From NCBI RefSeq assembly GCF_033283405.1, contig NZ_JAWMQR010000001.1, positions 558,001 to 622,000 on the forward strand: DNA of 64,000 nt. Reading direction: 5' to 3'. Below, piece after piece: positions 17,318 through 26,191 of the stretch. The stretch comes from Halioxenophilus sp033283405 (GTDB taxonomy: Bacteria > Pseudomonadota > Gammaproteobacteria > Pseudomonadales > Cellvibrionaceae). The translations under genes were made by a program, and so were the position numbers. The first letter of the stretch is position 1; each line of letters starts with the position of its first letter. Below the pieces are notes generated by a model. That model did not search any database. It saw only the letters and a program-made list of their open reading frames with translations, and was not told where the DNA came from.

Positions 17318-19018
17318 ATGACAAACGTGCTATTTCCCATTCCGGGAATGTCTGTTGTTAAAGGCATACCGCTGTCAGAAGAGAAGGGCACAGGTGCGTT
17401 AACTTTGGGTGGCTTTCTAAAAGAGGTCACCGCAGCCTATGGCCCGCGTGAAGTGGCCGTGATGCATACCGCCGACGGTATTGAGCGCTGGAGTTACAAC
17501 GACCTGTGGGAAAAATCCATGGCGGTCGCCAAAGCGCTTCTGGCCTGTGGTGTGGGCAAGGGCACTCGCGTTGGTATATTAATGACCAACCGCTTTGAAT
17601 TTGTCACCTCGCTCTTTGGTACTGCCTTAGCAGGCGGTGTCGCGACTGCCATGAGCACCTTCTCTACGCCTTCTGAGTTAGAGGTGTTAGTTAAAAATTC
17701 CGGCTGTTCCGTATTAATGCTGGAACAAAACATTCTCAAGAAAGATTTCGCAGCCATTGTTTCGGAACTGGAGCCGCAAATCAGCACGATTAAAGCCGGT
17801 GAGCTGTTCTCCAATAAATTTCCATTTCTGCGTTATTTGGCAACCGTCGACAATGAAACTGATCAAGGTGCGATTGAGGGTTGGGGTAACTTCCTGAGTC
17901 GTGGTGCGAGCATCAGCGACGCATTGGTAGAGGCTACTGCCGCTACCGTCGCACCGGCAGACCCGGGTGTTTTGCTCTTCTCCTCTGGTTCAACTGGTAA
18001 ACCGAAAGGCATTCTCAATGCGCATCGGGGTGTTTGCCTACAGATGTGGCGCTGGCGCAATTGGTTACAATTGGCCAATGAAGGGGTTCGCTGCTGGTCG
18101 GCCAATGGTTTCTTCTGGTCCGGTAATTTTGCCTGGGCTATGGGCAGCACTCTGGCCGCGGGCGGCTCTTTGGTATTGCAGAGGGTATTTCAAGCCGAAG
18201 AAGCGCTGGAGCTGATGGAAAAAGAGAAGGTTACCTTTTTGGTGGCCTGGCCACACCAGTGGGCACAATTGGTGGACGCTAAAAACTGGAACTCTGTGGA
18301 TCTCTCTTCGCTGGTTTATATCGATAAGAGTTCGCCGGTGGCTGCACATCCAACCGTGAATACCGATTGGGTGGATGCGACTCATGCCTATGGTAACACC
18401 GAAACCTTTACTCTGAGTTCTGTCTTTCCCGCCAATACACCAAAAGAGATCTCCGCTGGCAGCCATGGCGTTCCCGCTGCAGGCAATACCTTTAAAATTG
18501 TGGACCCGCTGTCCGGAGATACGGTCGCGCTCGGTGAGCGCGGTGAGATCGCCGTTAAAGGCCCAACGTTAATGCTCGGCTATATCGGTACCCCGTTGGA
18601 TGAATCGGTCGATGAAAACGGCTTTTTACGCACCGGCGATGGCGGCTACTTTGACGAGAATGGTCGTCTGATTTGGGAAGGCCGACTCAACGATATTATC
18701 AAAACCGGGGGCGCAAACGTTTCGCCGGTTGAGATCGATATGGTTATCGAAAAGGCGCCCGGCGTAAAAGTAACAAAAACTGTGGGTGTGCCCGATGAGC
18801 TGTTAGGCGAACTGGTGGTTGCCTGTATCGTGCCACAGGATGGCTTCAGCCTCACTGAAGATGAGATCCGCAATTTCGCCAAACAGGAACTGGCCAGCTA
18901 CAAGGTGCCACGTCGAGTCCTCTTTTTTGACGAGTCCGAACTCGAAACTACCGGAAGCAATAAAGTTAAAACAGCCGAGCTCCGGAAACTGGCCGCCGAA
19001 CGATTGGCAAATAGCTAA
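17318..19018 (+). CDS. AMP-dependent acyl-CoA synthetase/ligase (paralogue of 4644-6338)
   Basis: A 566-residue ANL ligase with SSGSTGKPKG, YGNTETFTL, a GRLNDIIKTGGANVSP hinge and the C-terminal lysine TTGSNKVKTAELRK. It is a close paralogue of the ligase at 4644-6338, sharing long identical blocks such as ERWSYNDLW. Unlike the ligase at 12121 it has a canonical P-loop. It shares an operon with the CaiB-type transferase, MFE-2-like dehydrogenase and, after 141 bases, a thioesterase. Two CoA ligases in one operon suggest activation at two points of a pathway. Confidence 0.87.
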   Translation: MTNVLFPIPGMSVVKGIPLSEEKGTGALTLGGFLKEVTAAYGPREVAVMHTADGIERWSYNDLWEKSMAVAKALLACGVGKGTRVGILMTNRFEFVTSLFGTALAGGVATAMSTFSTPSELEVLVKNSGCSVLMLEQNILKKDFAAIVSELEPQISTIKAGELFSNKFPFLRYLATVDNETDQGAIEGWGNFLSRGASISDALVEATAATVAPADPGVLLFSSGSTGKPKGILNAHRGVCLQMWRWRNWLQLANEGVRCWSANGFFWSGNFAWAMGSTLAAGGSLVLQRVFQAEEALELMEKEKVTFLVAWPHQWAQLVDAKNWNSVDLSSLVYIDKSSPVAAHPTVNTDWVDATHAYGNTETFTLSSVFPANTPKEISAGSHGVPAAGNTFKIVDPLSGDTVALGERGEIAVKGPTLMLGYIGTPLDESVDENGFLRTGDGGYFDENGRLIWEGRLNDIIKTGGANVSPVEIDMVIEKAPGVKVTKTVGVPDELLGELVVACIVPQDGFSLTEDEIRNFAKQELASYKVPRRVLFFDESELETTGSNKVKTAELRKLAAERLANS

Positions 19019-19159
19019 TCGTTTTCAGTTGGGTTGACAGCAAGCGATGTTTACCCGGCTTTCGTTATATTAACGGATCTCTAATATTTATACTTTAATG
19101 GTATGGCTGGATTGCCGCTGCACATTCGGTAATCTAGCCAGTACCTCCAGGAATTCCTT

Positions 19160-19594
19160 ATGAGCAGTAATCAGCAAAACACCTCCGTTGACACGCCAGA
19201 GGGGTGGACCAGGCGTGAGATGAAGGGTATTCCCGCAAGCTTGGGCGCTCTTTGGACCCAAAAAGGGGAGAACGGCTGGCACTATGCCATACAGCTTGAT
19301 GAGACCCATGCCAACGCTCAGGGATTCATACACGGTGGTGTCATGATGTCCTTTATCGATCACGCCTTAAGCCTATTAATCTGGGAGGCAACCGATCGCG
19401 CCATGTGTACCACGGTGCACCTGGACAGCCACTTCCTTTCCGGCGTTAAACCACCGGCATTTCTGAAATTAAATGCCGAAATAATCAAGAAAGGGCGTAA
19501 CCTGGTATTCGCTCGAGGGGCATTATTGTTAGAGGATAAAACCGTAATGGAAGCTAATGGTGTGTGGAGTGTGGTACCCAGATCTCCCCAATAA
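19160..19594 (+). CDS. PaaI-type hotdog thioesterase
   Basis: A 144-residue hotdog thioesterase of the PaaI group. Its motif NAQGFIHGGVMMSFIDHALS carries the HGG turn and the Asp used in catalysis. It would hydrolyse stalled acyl-CoA intermediates to free CoA. It has an AGGAA ribosome site 5 bases before ATG. It ends the acyl-CoA operon; a long non-coding region follows. Confidence 0.85.
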   Translation: MSSNQQNTSVDTPEGWTRREMKGIPASLGALWTQKGENGWHYAIQLDETHANAQGFIHGGVMMSFIDHALSLLIWEATDRAMCTTVHLDSHFLSGVKPPAFLKLNAEIIKKGRNLVFARGALLLEDKTVMEANGVWSVVPRSPQ

Positions 19595-19756
19595 GCTCAA
19601 TAGTTAAGGGCCTTGGCCCGTACACCACAATATTGTCAGTCCACGTTCCCATCTCAAATAATTCATTTCTCGCACTCTTAAAAACGGCTGTCTGATACCC
19701 GACGGCCTCCCTCTTTTCAGTTATCCAACATCAGTGTTGATCAGTGATCAGGGTTG

Positions 19757-19770
19757 TTGATTCAGGTCAA
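19757..19770. promoter_or_regulatory. Anr/FNR-like site
   Basis: TTGATTCAGGTCAA matches the TTGAT-N4-ATCAA box except for one base in the right half. It lies 190 bases before the amidohydrolase start. Confidence 0.35.
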
Positions 19771-19894
19771 TACAACACCACTGTACACACAGCATCATTG
19801 CATCGTCGACCATTGGACTTAAGTCGTAAGGTTATCGAACCTGCATTAAGGGTGAGTGAAAACCGACGACGCGCTATAACCTAGGCGAACCTGA

Positions 19895-19910
19895 GTACGC
19901 ATATGCGTAC
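19895..19910. promoter_or_regulatory. Candidate operator, perfect 16-base palindrome
   Basis: GTACGCATATGCGTAC reads the same on both strands. A 13-of-16 match, GATCGCATATGCATAC, lies at 32256-32271 before the second TauD-containing unit. The site is 52 bases before the amidohydrolase ATG. A binding protein from the tandem IclR pair at 30.7-32.2 kb is plausible but not shown. Confidence 0.6.
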
Positions 19911-19961
19911 ACTTTTGCCAAGATAACTTTTAATAATGACAGCCGACCCGGAGGACTTCCT

Positions 19962-21275
19962 ATGAAAATGGAAGATATGGTTATTATCAGCGTTGATGAT
20001 CACATCAGCGAGCCGCCTGATATGTTTAAAAAGCACCTGTCAGGGGATGATTTAGCAACAGCGCCCACTTTCGTACAGAAAAATGGTGCTGACTACTGGA
20101 CATACCAAGGTATGACCATGACCTCTGTGGGGTTGAATGCCGTGGTAGGCCGACCAGCAGATGAGTACGGCATGGAGCCTCAATCGTTAGAGCAGGTACG
20201 AAAAGGTTGTTACGACCCCGCAGCCCGTCTGGACGATATGAATGTTAACGGTATCGCCGGTTCACTCAATTTTGGCAGCATGGGTGGTTTCGATGGCAGC
20301 CGTTGCTTCCATAAGGCGCCCGACAAAGATCTCGCTGTAAAACACCTGCGCGCCTATAACGACTGGCACATTTTGGAGTGGTGTGGTTATGCCCCTGGTC
20401 GCTTTATTCCCTGTGCACTGCTGCCAACCTGGGATATGAAAGCAACCGTTGAAGAGATTGAGCGAATTGCCAAACTCGGCTGTACCGGAGTTACCTTAAG
20501 CGAAAACCCAACCAAGATTGGTCTGCCCAGTATTCATAACGCCTATTGGGAGCCGATGTGGAAAGCGTTGGTAGAAAACGACATCACCATTAACCTGCAT
20601 ATTGGTTCTGGTAATGCTGCACCACACGCCTCCATGGAAACGCCAATTGAAGCGTGGATCACCACCATGCCGATGTCGATTAACGTTGGTGCAGCCGATT
20701 GGTTAAACCTCGAAGCCTTAAAACGTTACAGCGACATGAAGATCATTCTCTCTGAGAGTGGTATCGGTTGGGTTCCATACTTCCTGGAGCGAGCTGACTT
20801 CAGCCATTCCCGTCACCATGCTTGGACCAACTCCGACTTCGGCGGCAAGAAACCATCCGATATTTTCCGCAAGCATTTTATGACCTGTTTTATTGATGAT
20901 GCCTTCGGATTGAAAAATCTCGAGGACTGTGGCGAAGATATGGTTGCTTACGAGTGCGATTACCCACACTCCGATGCCCTGTGGCCAGAAGTGCCCGAAT
21001 TTTTGTGGAAGAGCGTGCAACATTTGACTGACGAGCAGATTGATAAAATTACTCACAAAAATGCGATGCGCATGCTGCGTTTTGACCCCTTCAAACACCA
21101 CGCTCGCGAAGAGTTAACCGTTGGCGCCTTGCGTGCGAAAGCAGCTGCTGATGGTGTTGATACCACACCGTTGTCGTCCGGTGGAGCAGCGCCACTGGCA
21201 GAGGGTGAATCCAAACGTACCGTCACCTCCGGTGACATCATGAAGATGTTTGAAAAACAGGCCAACGTAGCTTAG
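19962..21275 (+). CDS. Amidohydrolase-family (COG2159-type) metal-dependent hydrolase or decarboxylase
   Basis: A 437-residue TIM-barrel amidohydrolase of the amidohydrolase_2 type. It starts with a metal-binding DDHISEP motif (residues 12-18), has a mid-protein INLHIGSG with metal His, and ends with the ECDYPHSDALWP signature containing the active-site Asp. Relatives decarboxylate or hydrolyse carboxylated ring or ring-fission compounds. Good GGAGG 8 bases before ATG. It starts the operon with the TauD-like gene 83 bases downstream, preceded by a perfect palindrome. The C-terminal 50 residues are Ala/Ser-rich and seem dispensable. The reaction is unknown. Confidence 0.82.
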   Translation: MKMEDMVIISVDDHISEPPDMFKKHLSGDDLATAPTFVQKNGADYWTYQGMTMTSVGLNAVVGRPADEYGMEPQSLEQVRKGCYDPAARLDDMNVNGIAGSLNFGSMGGFDGSRCFHKAPDKDLAVKHLRAYNDWHILEWCGYAPGRFIPCALLPTWDMKATVEEIERIAKLGCTGVTLSENPTKIGLPSIHNAYWEPMWKALVENDITINLHIGSGNAAPHASMETPIEAWITTMPMSINVGAADWLNLEALKRYSDMKIILSESGIGWVPYFLERADFSHSRHHAWTNSDFGGKKPSDIFRKHFMTCFIDDAFGLKNLEDCGEDMVAYECDYPHSDALWPEVPEFLWKSVQHLTDEQIDKITHKNAMRMLRFDPFKHHAREELTVGALRAKAAADGVDTTPLSSGGAAPLAEGESKRTVTSGDIMKMFEKQANVA

Positions 21276-21358
21276 AAAGTCAATTACTCGTGCGTAAAAA
21301 ACCGGGCGCCAAATGGCTCCGGTTTCGAATAATAAGGTTAGGCACAGGAGCAAAGATT

Positions 21359-22198
21359 ATGAATACTGCAACCGCAACTTTAGAAAAATTGGAAGCCGAA
21401 GACATCAGACCACTAATCGGTAGTCGCGTTCATTTGAGCAAAGCGGCACTGTTAAGTGGTGAACATGCCAGTGACCTCAAGGATCTTCTGGAACAGCGCG
21501 GCGTTCTGGTTTTACCTAAAATTAATTTTACAGACGACGAACAGGTTCAATTCACAGAAACCCTAGGTGAGTTTTTACCAGAAATTCAAGGGCAAAAAGT
21601 ATACAACATATCACTCGATTTAGAGAAAAATCCAAACAGAGACTATCTGAAAGGTTCTTTATATTGGCATATTGATGGCACTATGAACAAAGTGCCCATT
21701 GGCGCCGCCATTTTGTCAAGTAAAGTGCTGCCAACCTGGGGTGGCAACACAGAGTTTTGTAACACCTACGCAGCCTACGACGCACTTACCGATGAGCGTA
21801 AAGCGGAAATCGCCAATATGCGCGTAACTCACTCTATGTGGAATACACAACTGTATCACACACCGGAGCCGACATTGGCTGAGCTGGAAATTTGGCAATC
21901 GATGGGCGAGATCGAATTACCATTGGTGTGGACACATAAATCAGGCCGTAAATCCTTGGTGCTCGGCAACACCGCTCAGGATGTGATTGGCAAATCCCGG
22001 GCGGAGAGTGCAAAAATACTGCACGGTTTACGTGAATGGGCGACACGTCCGCAATTTGTTTACAGTCACGAGTGGTCTGTTGGTGATACCGTTATTTGGG
22101 ACAATACCGGCACCATGCACCGGGCAATGCCGTACGATCCCGATTGTGGTCGACTTTTACATCGCACCAAAACAGCCGGTGAAGAGCCGATTGTTTAA
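21359..22198 (+). CDS. TauD/TfdA-family Fe(II)/2-oxoglutarate dioxygenase
   Basis: A 279-residue dioxygenase that would hydroxylate or cleave its substrate with O2 and 2-oxoglutarate. The metal ligands are the HID pair in WHIDGTMNK and the distal His in TMHRAMPYD; the LLHRTK arginine would bind 2-oxoglutarate. ATG 21359 is chosen for CAGGAG eight bases upstream; longer readings give non-family sequence. It is a paralogue of the gene at 32502-33350. It ends with a strong terminator at 22218, so the BVMO that follows has its own promoter. Confidence 0.88.
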   Translation: MNTATATLEKLEAEDIRPLIGSRVHLSKAALLSGEHASDLKDLLEQRGVLVLPKINFTDDEQVQFTETLGEFLPEIQGQKVYNISLDLEKNPNRDYLKGSLYWHIDGTMNKVPIGAAILSSKVLPTWGGNTEFCNTYAAYDALTDERKAEIANMRVTHSMWNTQLYHTPEPTLAELEIWQSMGEIELPLVWTHKSGRKSLVLGNTAQDVIGKSRAESAKILHGLREWATRPQFVYSHEWSVGDTVIWDNTGTMHRAMPYDPDCGRLLHRTKTAGEEPIV

Positions 22199-22217
22199 TT
22201 TAATATTTAGTATCGAC

Positions 22218-22243
22218 AGGCACCCATCGGGTGCCTTTTTTTT
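22218..22243 (+). terminator. Intrinsic terminator
   Basis: AGGCACCC / GGGTGCCT with an ATC loop is followed by eight T residues, 20 bases after the TauD-like stop. Confidence 0.9.
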
Positions 22244-22275
22244 GCTTGGACAAAATACATATTTAAACGCAACCA

Positions 22276-22301
22276 CTGTTTTAAATTACTTTTTAAAACA
22301 G
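22276..22301. promoter_or_regulatory. A+T-rich dyad
   Basis: CTGTTTTAAA (22276-22285) and its exact inverse TTTAAAACAG (22292-22301) are separated by six bases. It lies between the terminator and the BVMO gene, so an operator is more likely than a second terminator. Confidence 0.45.
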
Positions 22302-22371
22302 CTAATGGCCAACAAAATTTTGATAGAGATCAACAGTAAAAGGTAGGGGTCGAGTAGAGTAACAACATCAA

Positions 22372-22384
22372 TCAACAGTGTTGT
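22372..22384. promoter_or_regulatory. Candidate BVMO operator, copy 1
   Basis: Core dyad CAACA-G-TGTTG (22373-22383). Its reverse complement CAACACTGTTG occurs at 34339-34349 before the paralogous BVMO gene. A wider pair AACAACA (22361) / TGTTGTT (22379) overlaps it. It is 60 bases before the BVMO ATG. Confidence 0.6.
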
Positions 22385-22442
22385 TCACTAGAACATTACT
22401 CAATAAAACCCCGGGCGCAAGACCCAATGGAGGCTAACAATA

Positions 22443-24290
22443 ATGACTCTATATGACGTTGATTTACCAAAGGCCGAAGAGATCGATATTCCCGCGTTAA
22501 AAGAAAAATACAAACAAGAACGCGATCGCCGTATGCGTAACGAAGGTCAAAATCAATACATTAAACCTACCGAAGATTTTGAGTATGTGTACGAGGGCGA
22601 TCCCTACACACCTGTTACCCCTCGGGAGCCTATTGCCAAAGAATTCGAAGTTGTAATTCTGGGGGGCGGATTTTCCGGCATTATGGCCGGCGTTCAATTG
22701 CGCAAGGCGGGTATCGATAACTTCTGCAATATCGACCACGCCGGAGATTTTGGCGGTGTTTGGTACTGGAACCGTTACCCTGGGTTGCAATGCGACAACG
22801 ATGCTTACTGTTACTTCCCCTTGCTGGAAGAGATGGATTACATGCCCACCAAGAAATTTACAGAAGGGTATGAGATTTTAGAGTACGCGCAGAGCATCTG
22901 CCGTAAGTATGGCTTGTACGATAATGCTCTCTTCCACACTCTGGTTAATCGTGTTAACTGGGACGAAGAGGGCAAGTGCTGGCACGTCCGCACAAAACAA
23001 GGTGACGATATTCGAGGCCGACATCTGATTGTTGCCAATGGTCTTTTAAATATTCCGAAATTACCCGGGATACCAGGTATCAGCCAATTTAAAGGCCACA
23101 TGTTCCATACCGCCCGCTGGGATTACGACTACACCGGTGGTAGTCAACGGGCGCCAATGTTGGATAAATTGGCCAACAAAAAAGTGGCCATTGTCGGCAC
23201 CGGCGCAACTGCCATTCAGCTAGTACCCTACCTGGGTAAATACGCTGAACAGTTTTATGTCCTGCAACGTACGCCTTCCTGCGTAGACACCCGCCGCAAC
23301 TCAGAGACAGACCCGGAGTGGGTAAAATCTTTGCAGCCGGGTTGGCAAGAGGAACGTCGAGCCAATTTCCACCGGGGCGCCAACGAACGTTACCAGGCCA
23401 ATGAACCCGATATGATTGTCGATATCTGGACGGAAGTTAACCGCCGCTTAACCGACGAGTTCAACAGCGAAGATCACTACCCGGATATGGCAGAGTATGC
23501 AGACCGTCGTGACGTGATGGATTTCCGAGTAATGGAAAGGCTGCGTCGTCGTGTGGATGCCATTGTTAAAGATAAAGCAACCGCTGAATTGCTGAAGCCA
23601 TACTATCGCTACCAGTGCAAACGCCCAACCTCTAACGATAACTATTACGAAACCTTTAATCGTCCTAACGTTCATCTTGTCGATGTATCAGAGAGCCAGG
23701 GTGTTGAGCGTTTAACTGAAAACGGTTTTGTAGCCAATGGTAAAGAATATGAAGTTGACTGCATGATTTTTGCCAGTGGTTACGAGGTAACCAGTGACCT
23801 GGATCGCCGTTGGGGTTTTGAGGAGTTTACCGGCCGTGATGGCTTATCCATGTATGACAACTGGGCCGGTGGTTATAAAACCATGCACGGTGTCATGACC
23901 CATGGCTTCCCCAATATGTACATCGTTGGTTTAAACCAGGGCGGACTAAACTCTACCCTCACTAAAAACTTCGAAGAGCAGTCCAAACACATTAGTTACA
24001 TCATTAAAGAGGTAAAACGCAGGGGCGCTTCCGTAGCTGAAGTTACAAAAGAGGCTCAGGATGCCTACATTCAGCATTTGCGTGAAACAGAAATGGATAG
24101 AACCGAGTGGATTCGGGAGTGTACCCCCAGTTATTTCAACAACGAAGGCAAGCCCGATGTCGATGAAAACGGCAACGAAAAATACCGATTCTATCTGGGT
24201 GAAGTGTATGGCCCTGGCTGGGATGCCTTTATGAAATTGTTGGAAGACTGGCGCACCAACGGTGAACTAAGTGGTTTGGAGTTGGATTAA
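22443..24290 (+). CDS. Baeyer-Villiger-type flavin monooxygenase (copy 1)
   Basis: A 615-residue class B flavoprotein monooxygenase, expected to insert oxygen next to a ketone using NADPH and FAD. The FAD loop GGGFSG (74-79), the BVMO fingerprint F-K-G-x3-H-x3-W-D (residues 216-227: FKGHMFHTARWD) and a second Rossmann loop GTGATAIQ (252-259) are all present. A 65-residue N-terminal extension carries a GDPYTPVTP segment before the FAD domain. GGAGG lies upstream of ATG. The gene is followed by a Rieske oxygenase after 81 bases and is paralogous to 34439-36301, with the same gene order there. Confidence 0.9.
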   Translation: MTLYDVDLPKAEEIDIPALKEKYKQERDRRMRNEGQNQYIKPTEDFEYVYEGDPYTPVTPREPIAKEFEVVILGGGFSGIMAGVQLRKAGIDNFCNIDHAGDFGGVWYWNRYPGLQCDNDAYCYFPLLEEMDYMPTKKFTEGYEILEYAQSICRKYGLYDNALFHTLVNRVNWDEEGKCWHVRTKQGDDIRGRHLIVANGLLNIPKLPGIPGISQFKGHMFHTARWDYDYTGGSQRAPMLDKLANKKVAIVGTGATAIQLVPYLGKYAEQFYVLQRTPSCVDTRRNSETDPEWVKSLQPGWQEERRANFHRGANERYQANEPDMIVDIWTEVNRRLTDEFNSEDHYPDMAEYADRRDVMDFRVMERLRRRVDAIVKDKATAELLKPYYRYQCKRPTSNDNYYETFNRPNVHLVDVSESQGVERLTENGFVANGKEYEVDCMIFASGYEVTSDLDRRWGFEEFTGRDGLSMYDNWAGGYKTMHGVMTHGFPNMYIVGLNQGGLNSTLTKNFEEQSKHISYIIKEVKRRGASVAEVTKEAQDAYIQHLRETEMDRTEWIRECTPSYFNNEGKPDVDENGNEKYRFYLGEVYGPGWDAFMKLLEDWRTNGELSGLELD

Positions 24291-24300
24291 TCGTACCCGA

Positions 24301-24324
24301 GGGAGGGTGCACTATCATCCTCCC
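24301..24324 (+). other. BVMO-Rieske intercistronic hairpin (module 1)
   Basis: GGGAGGGTG / CATCCTCCC, a 9-base-pair stem with one U-G pair, follows the BVMO stop by ten bases. The same gap in module 2 holds the hairpin at 36319. Confidence 0.5.
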
Positions 24325-24371
24325 AATCACAAACTTTCCATTGCTTAAAAAAGCTGGACTCGGAGGATAAT

Positions 24372-25739
24372 ATGAATAATCGGGTCAATATTGAAGAGTT
24401 ATCAGAACCGCTGACGTTCCCAACGGACGCCTACGTTTCAAAAGAGTATGCCGAAGCCGAAGCCGACAAACTGTGGGCGAAGGTGTGGCAACATGCGGGC
24501 AGGGTAGAGGAGATCCCCAATGTGGGTGACTATATCACCTATGAAATCTGCCACGACTCAATCATTATCACCCGCACCGGGCCGGATACCATAAAGGCTT
24601 ATCATAATGTCTGTCCGCATCGCGGCCGTCGTTTGGTATCAACGCCCAAAGGAAGTAATGGTGTCTCCGGTAATACCCAGGTATTTACCTGCAGCTATCA
24701 CGGCTGGGCATTTAATGGTGATGGTGAAAACACCTACATTCTGGATAAAAAGGATTGGCAGGATAAACTCACTCATGCACGCACCTGTTTGACCGAGGTA
24801 AAAGTGGATACCTGGGGTGGCTGGTTGTGGATCAATATGGACCCAGACTGTGTTCCTCTGCGCGAGTATCTGGAACCTGCGGCCTCTATGCTCGATCCAT
24901 TTAAATTCGAGCAGATGCGTTATCGCTTTCGCCAATATGTTGTCTTTGACTGCAACTGGAAAGTAGCCTTGGAAGCCTTTATGGAGCCTTACCATGTTGC
25001 CGCTACCCATCCGCAATTAACCAAATACGGTGATTTTTACGCCTGGAGTAAGGCACAAGGTCTGCACGGTAATGATGGGTACGATACCCCCGACCACAGC
25101 ACCGACGACAGCGCGGCCACGACCACAGTTCATCGAACCGGTAAAGGACACGACGCCCGTAAGATGATGGGTGAAATGCAGAAAGAGTTTTGGGAAACTG
25201 TCGGCGCAAGCACCACCCAGGTACTGGTCGATGCTGCCTTGCGTTTGGTGGATGAGCTGCCCGAAGGGACACCGGCGAACGAGGTGCACGAACACTGGCT
25301 AAACTCTTGTAAGGCTGATTATGCGGCTATGGGTATTGAGTGGCCGGAAATAAGTGACGATGAGATGGCAAAAGCGGGACTGGCGTGGCATGTATTCCCC
25401 AATATGGGGATTTTGCAAGGGCCAACCTTTGCACTCTGTTATCGCACACGCCCTTTTGGCACCGACCCCGATAAGTGTATTTATGAAGCCATAGCCATTG
25501 AGCGCTACCCGGAAGGTGAACAGCCTAACACCGAATGGGTGTTTGCCGACCCCACTGAAGAGAATTGGCGAATGGTGATCGCTCAGGACTTTTCCAATAT
25601 GGAACAGGTTCAGCTGGGGTTAAAGTCGCGGGGTTTCCGCGGCAATTTGCCCAACCCTCACCAAGAGCGCAAGGTTACTAACCTACACCGTAATTTGGCG
25701 AAATATATGGGGGTAGGGGAGCCCAAACCACTTAACTAG
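24372..25739 (+). CDS. Rieske non-haem iron oxygenase, large subunit (copy 1)
   Basis: A 455-residue aromatic-ring-hydroxylase-like oxygenase component. The Rieske cluster ligands are Cys81/His83 (CPHRG) and Cys107/His110 (CSYH). The mononuclear iron site is E-x2-H-x4-H with Glu205, His208 and His213 (FMEPYHVAATH); the bridging position usually held by Asp is Glu here. GGAGG is 6 bases before ATG. It is co-directional with the BVMO and paralogous to 36424-37830. No beta subunit, ferredoxin or reductase is adjacent. The substrate is unknown. Confidence 0.9.
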   Translation: MNNRVNIEELSEPLTFPTDAYVSKEYAEAEADKLWAKVWQHAGRVEEIPNVGDYITYEICHDSIIITRTGPDTIKAYHNVCPHRGRRLVSTPKGSNGVSGNTQVFTCSYHGWAFNGDGENTYILDKKDWQDKLTHARTCLTEVKVDTWGGWLWINMDPDCVPLREYLEPAASMLDPFKFEQMRYRFRQYVVFDCNWKVALEAFMEPYHVAATHPQLTKYGDFYAWSKAQGLHGNDGYDTPDHSTDDSAATTTVHRTGKGHDARKMMGEMQKEFWETVGASTTQVLVDAALRLVDELPEGTPANEVHEHWLNSCKADYAAMGIEWPEISDDEMAKAGLAWHVFPNMGILQGPTFALCYRTRPFGTDPDKCIYEAIAIERYPEGEQPNTEWVFADPTEENWRMVIAQDFSNMEQVQLGLKSRGFRGNLPNPHQERKVTNLHRNLAKYMGVGEPKPLN

Positions 25740-25765
25740 TTGTTGTATCGTTTTATTCGGCGTTG

Positions 25766-25805
25766 AAGGGCTGCCTCGAACTAATTTGGGGCTCCCTTCC
25801 TTTTT
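25766..25805 (+). terminator. Weak terminator-like hairpin
   Basis: AAGGG pairs with CCCTT across a long loop, followed by CCTTTTTAA, 27 bases after the Rieske stop. The short stem makes this uncertain. Confidence 0.35.
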
Positions 25806-25808
25806 AAT

Positions 25809-26054
25809 TTAAACGTGCTTTACGGCATTCCTTGCGAAAAAATACTCTCTCACTATATCGCCACGCGCGTCTCGATATAGCACAGCAATAACACCCTTTT
25901 TAGCTTTCCTAAGTTGCCAACCTGGTTTCTGTCCAAACTGTTTGAGCCCATTGATAGCAGTTTCGCTTTTCCAACGCTGGCGCCTGGGGGCTCTTAAGCT
26001 GTGGCAATTGGTGTTTGGTAGAAGGAAAAAGCGCGTTATCCACTGCCTGTTGCA
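25809..26054 (-). pseudogene. Possible decayed or frameshifted small gene
   Basis: On the minus strand a frame open from 26054 to the TAA at 25809 encodes a protein-like C-terminus: WKSETAINGLKQFGQKPGWQ, then GVIAVLYRDARGDIVREYFF. It has no ATG or plausible start in that frame. The neighbouring minus frame from about 26105 also reads protein-like (VINGVIGVVQQAVDN) and then stops at about 25925, so one frameshift may have split a gene of about 95-100 codons. No family is recognised. It could also be chance; the mix of charged and aromatic residues argues weakly against that. Confidence 0.35.
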
Positions 26055-26191
26055 CTACGCCAATAACACCGTTGATCACAGTGTCAGAGATTTTGAAAGC
26101 GGATATATAAATTCGACTACACTATGCTTCTGGATGCTTTATTTCGCCAGGATGCTCAACCCTATACCGGTTTAATTACCTGCCCAGGCGA

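Larger units (their letters stand above)
19595..19961. other. Regulatory intergenic region, 367 bases
   Basis: No gene was seen. It holds an Anr/FNR-like site (19757-19770), the 7-base inverted pair AGGTTAT (19829) / ATAACCT (19876), the repeat CGAACCTG at 19836 and 19886, and a perfect 16-base palindrome (19895-19910) just before the amidohydrolase gene. Confidence 0.5.
25740..26191. other. Convergent intergenic region, 452 bases
   Basis: It separates the plus-strand Rieske gene from the minus-strand SDR gene. It holds a weak terminator (25766-25805) and a protein-like but start-less minus-strand frame (25809-26054) that looks like a decayed gene. A plus-strand frame at 25942-26175 has no family likeness and is rejected. 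Confidence 0.5.

Noticed and set aside
19881..19910. Restriction-like sites (CCTAGG and CATATG) as a sign of cloning
   Set aside because: Six-base sites occur by chance; the surrounding symmetry is explained by the 16-base palindrome.
22276..22301. Second terminator after the TauD-like gene
   Set aside because: The A+T-rich stem has no T run following it in the plus direction, and a strong terminator lies 32 bases before; an operator is more likely.
25942..26175. Plus-strand 77-codon frame in the convergent gap
   Set aside because: No family motif or ribosome site, and the minus-strand reading in the same place is more protein-like.
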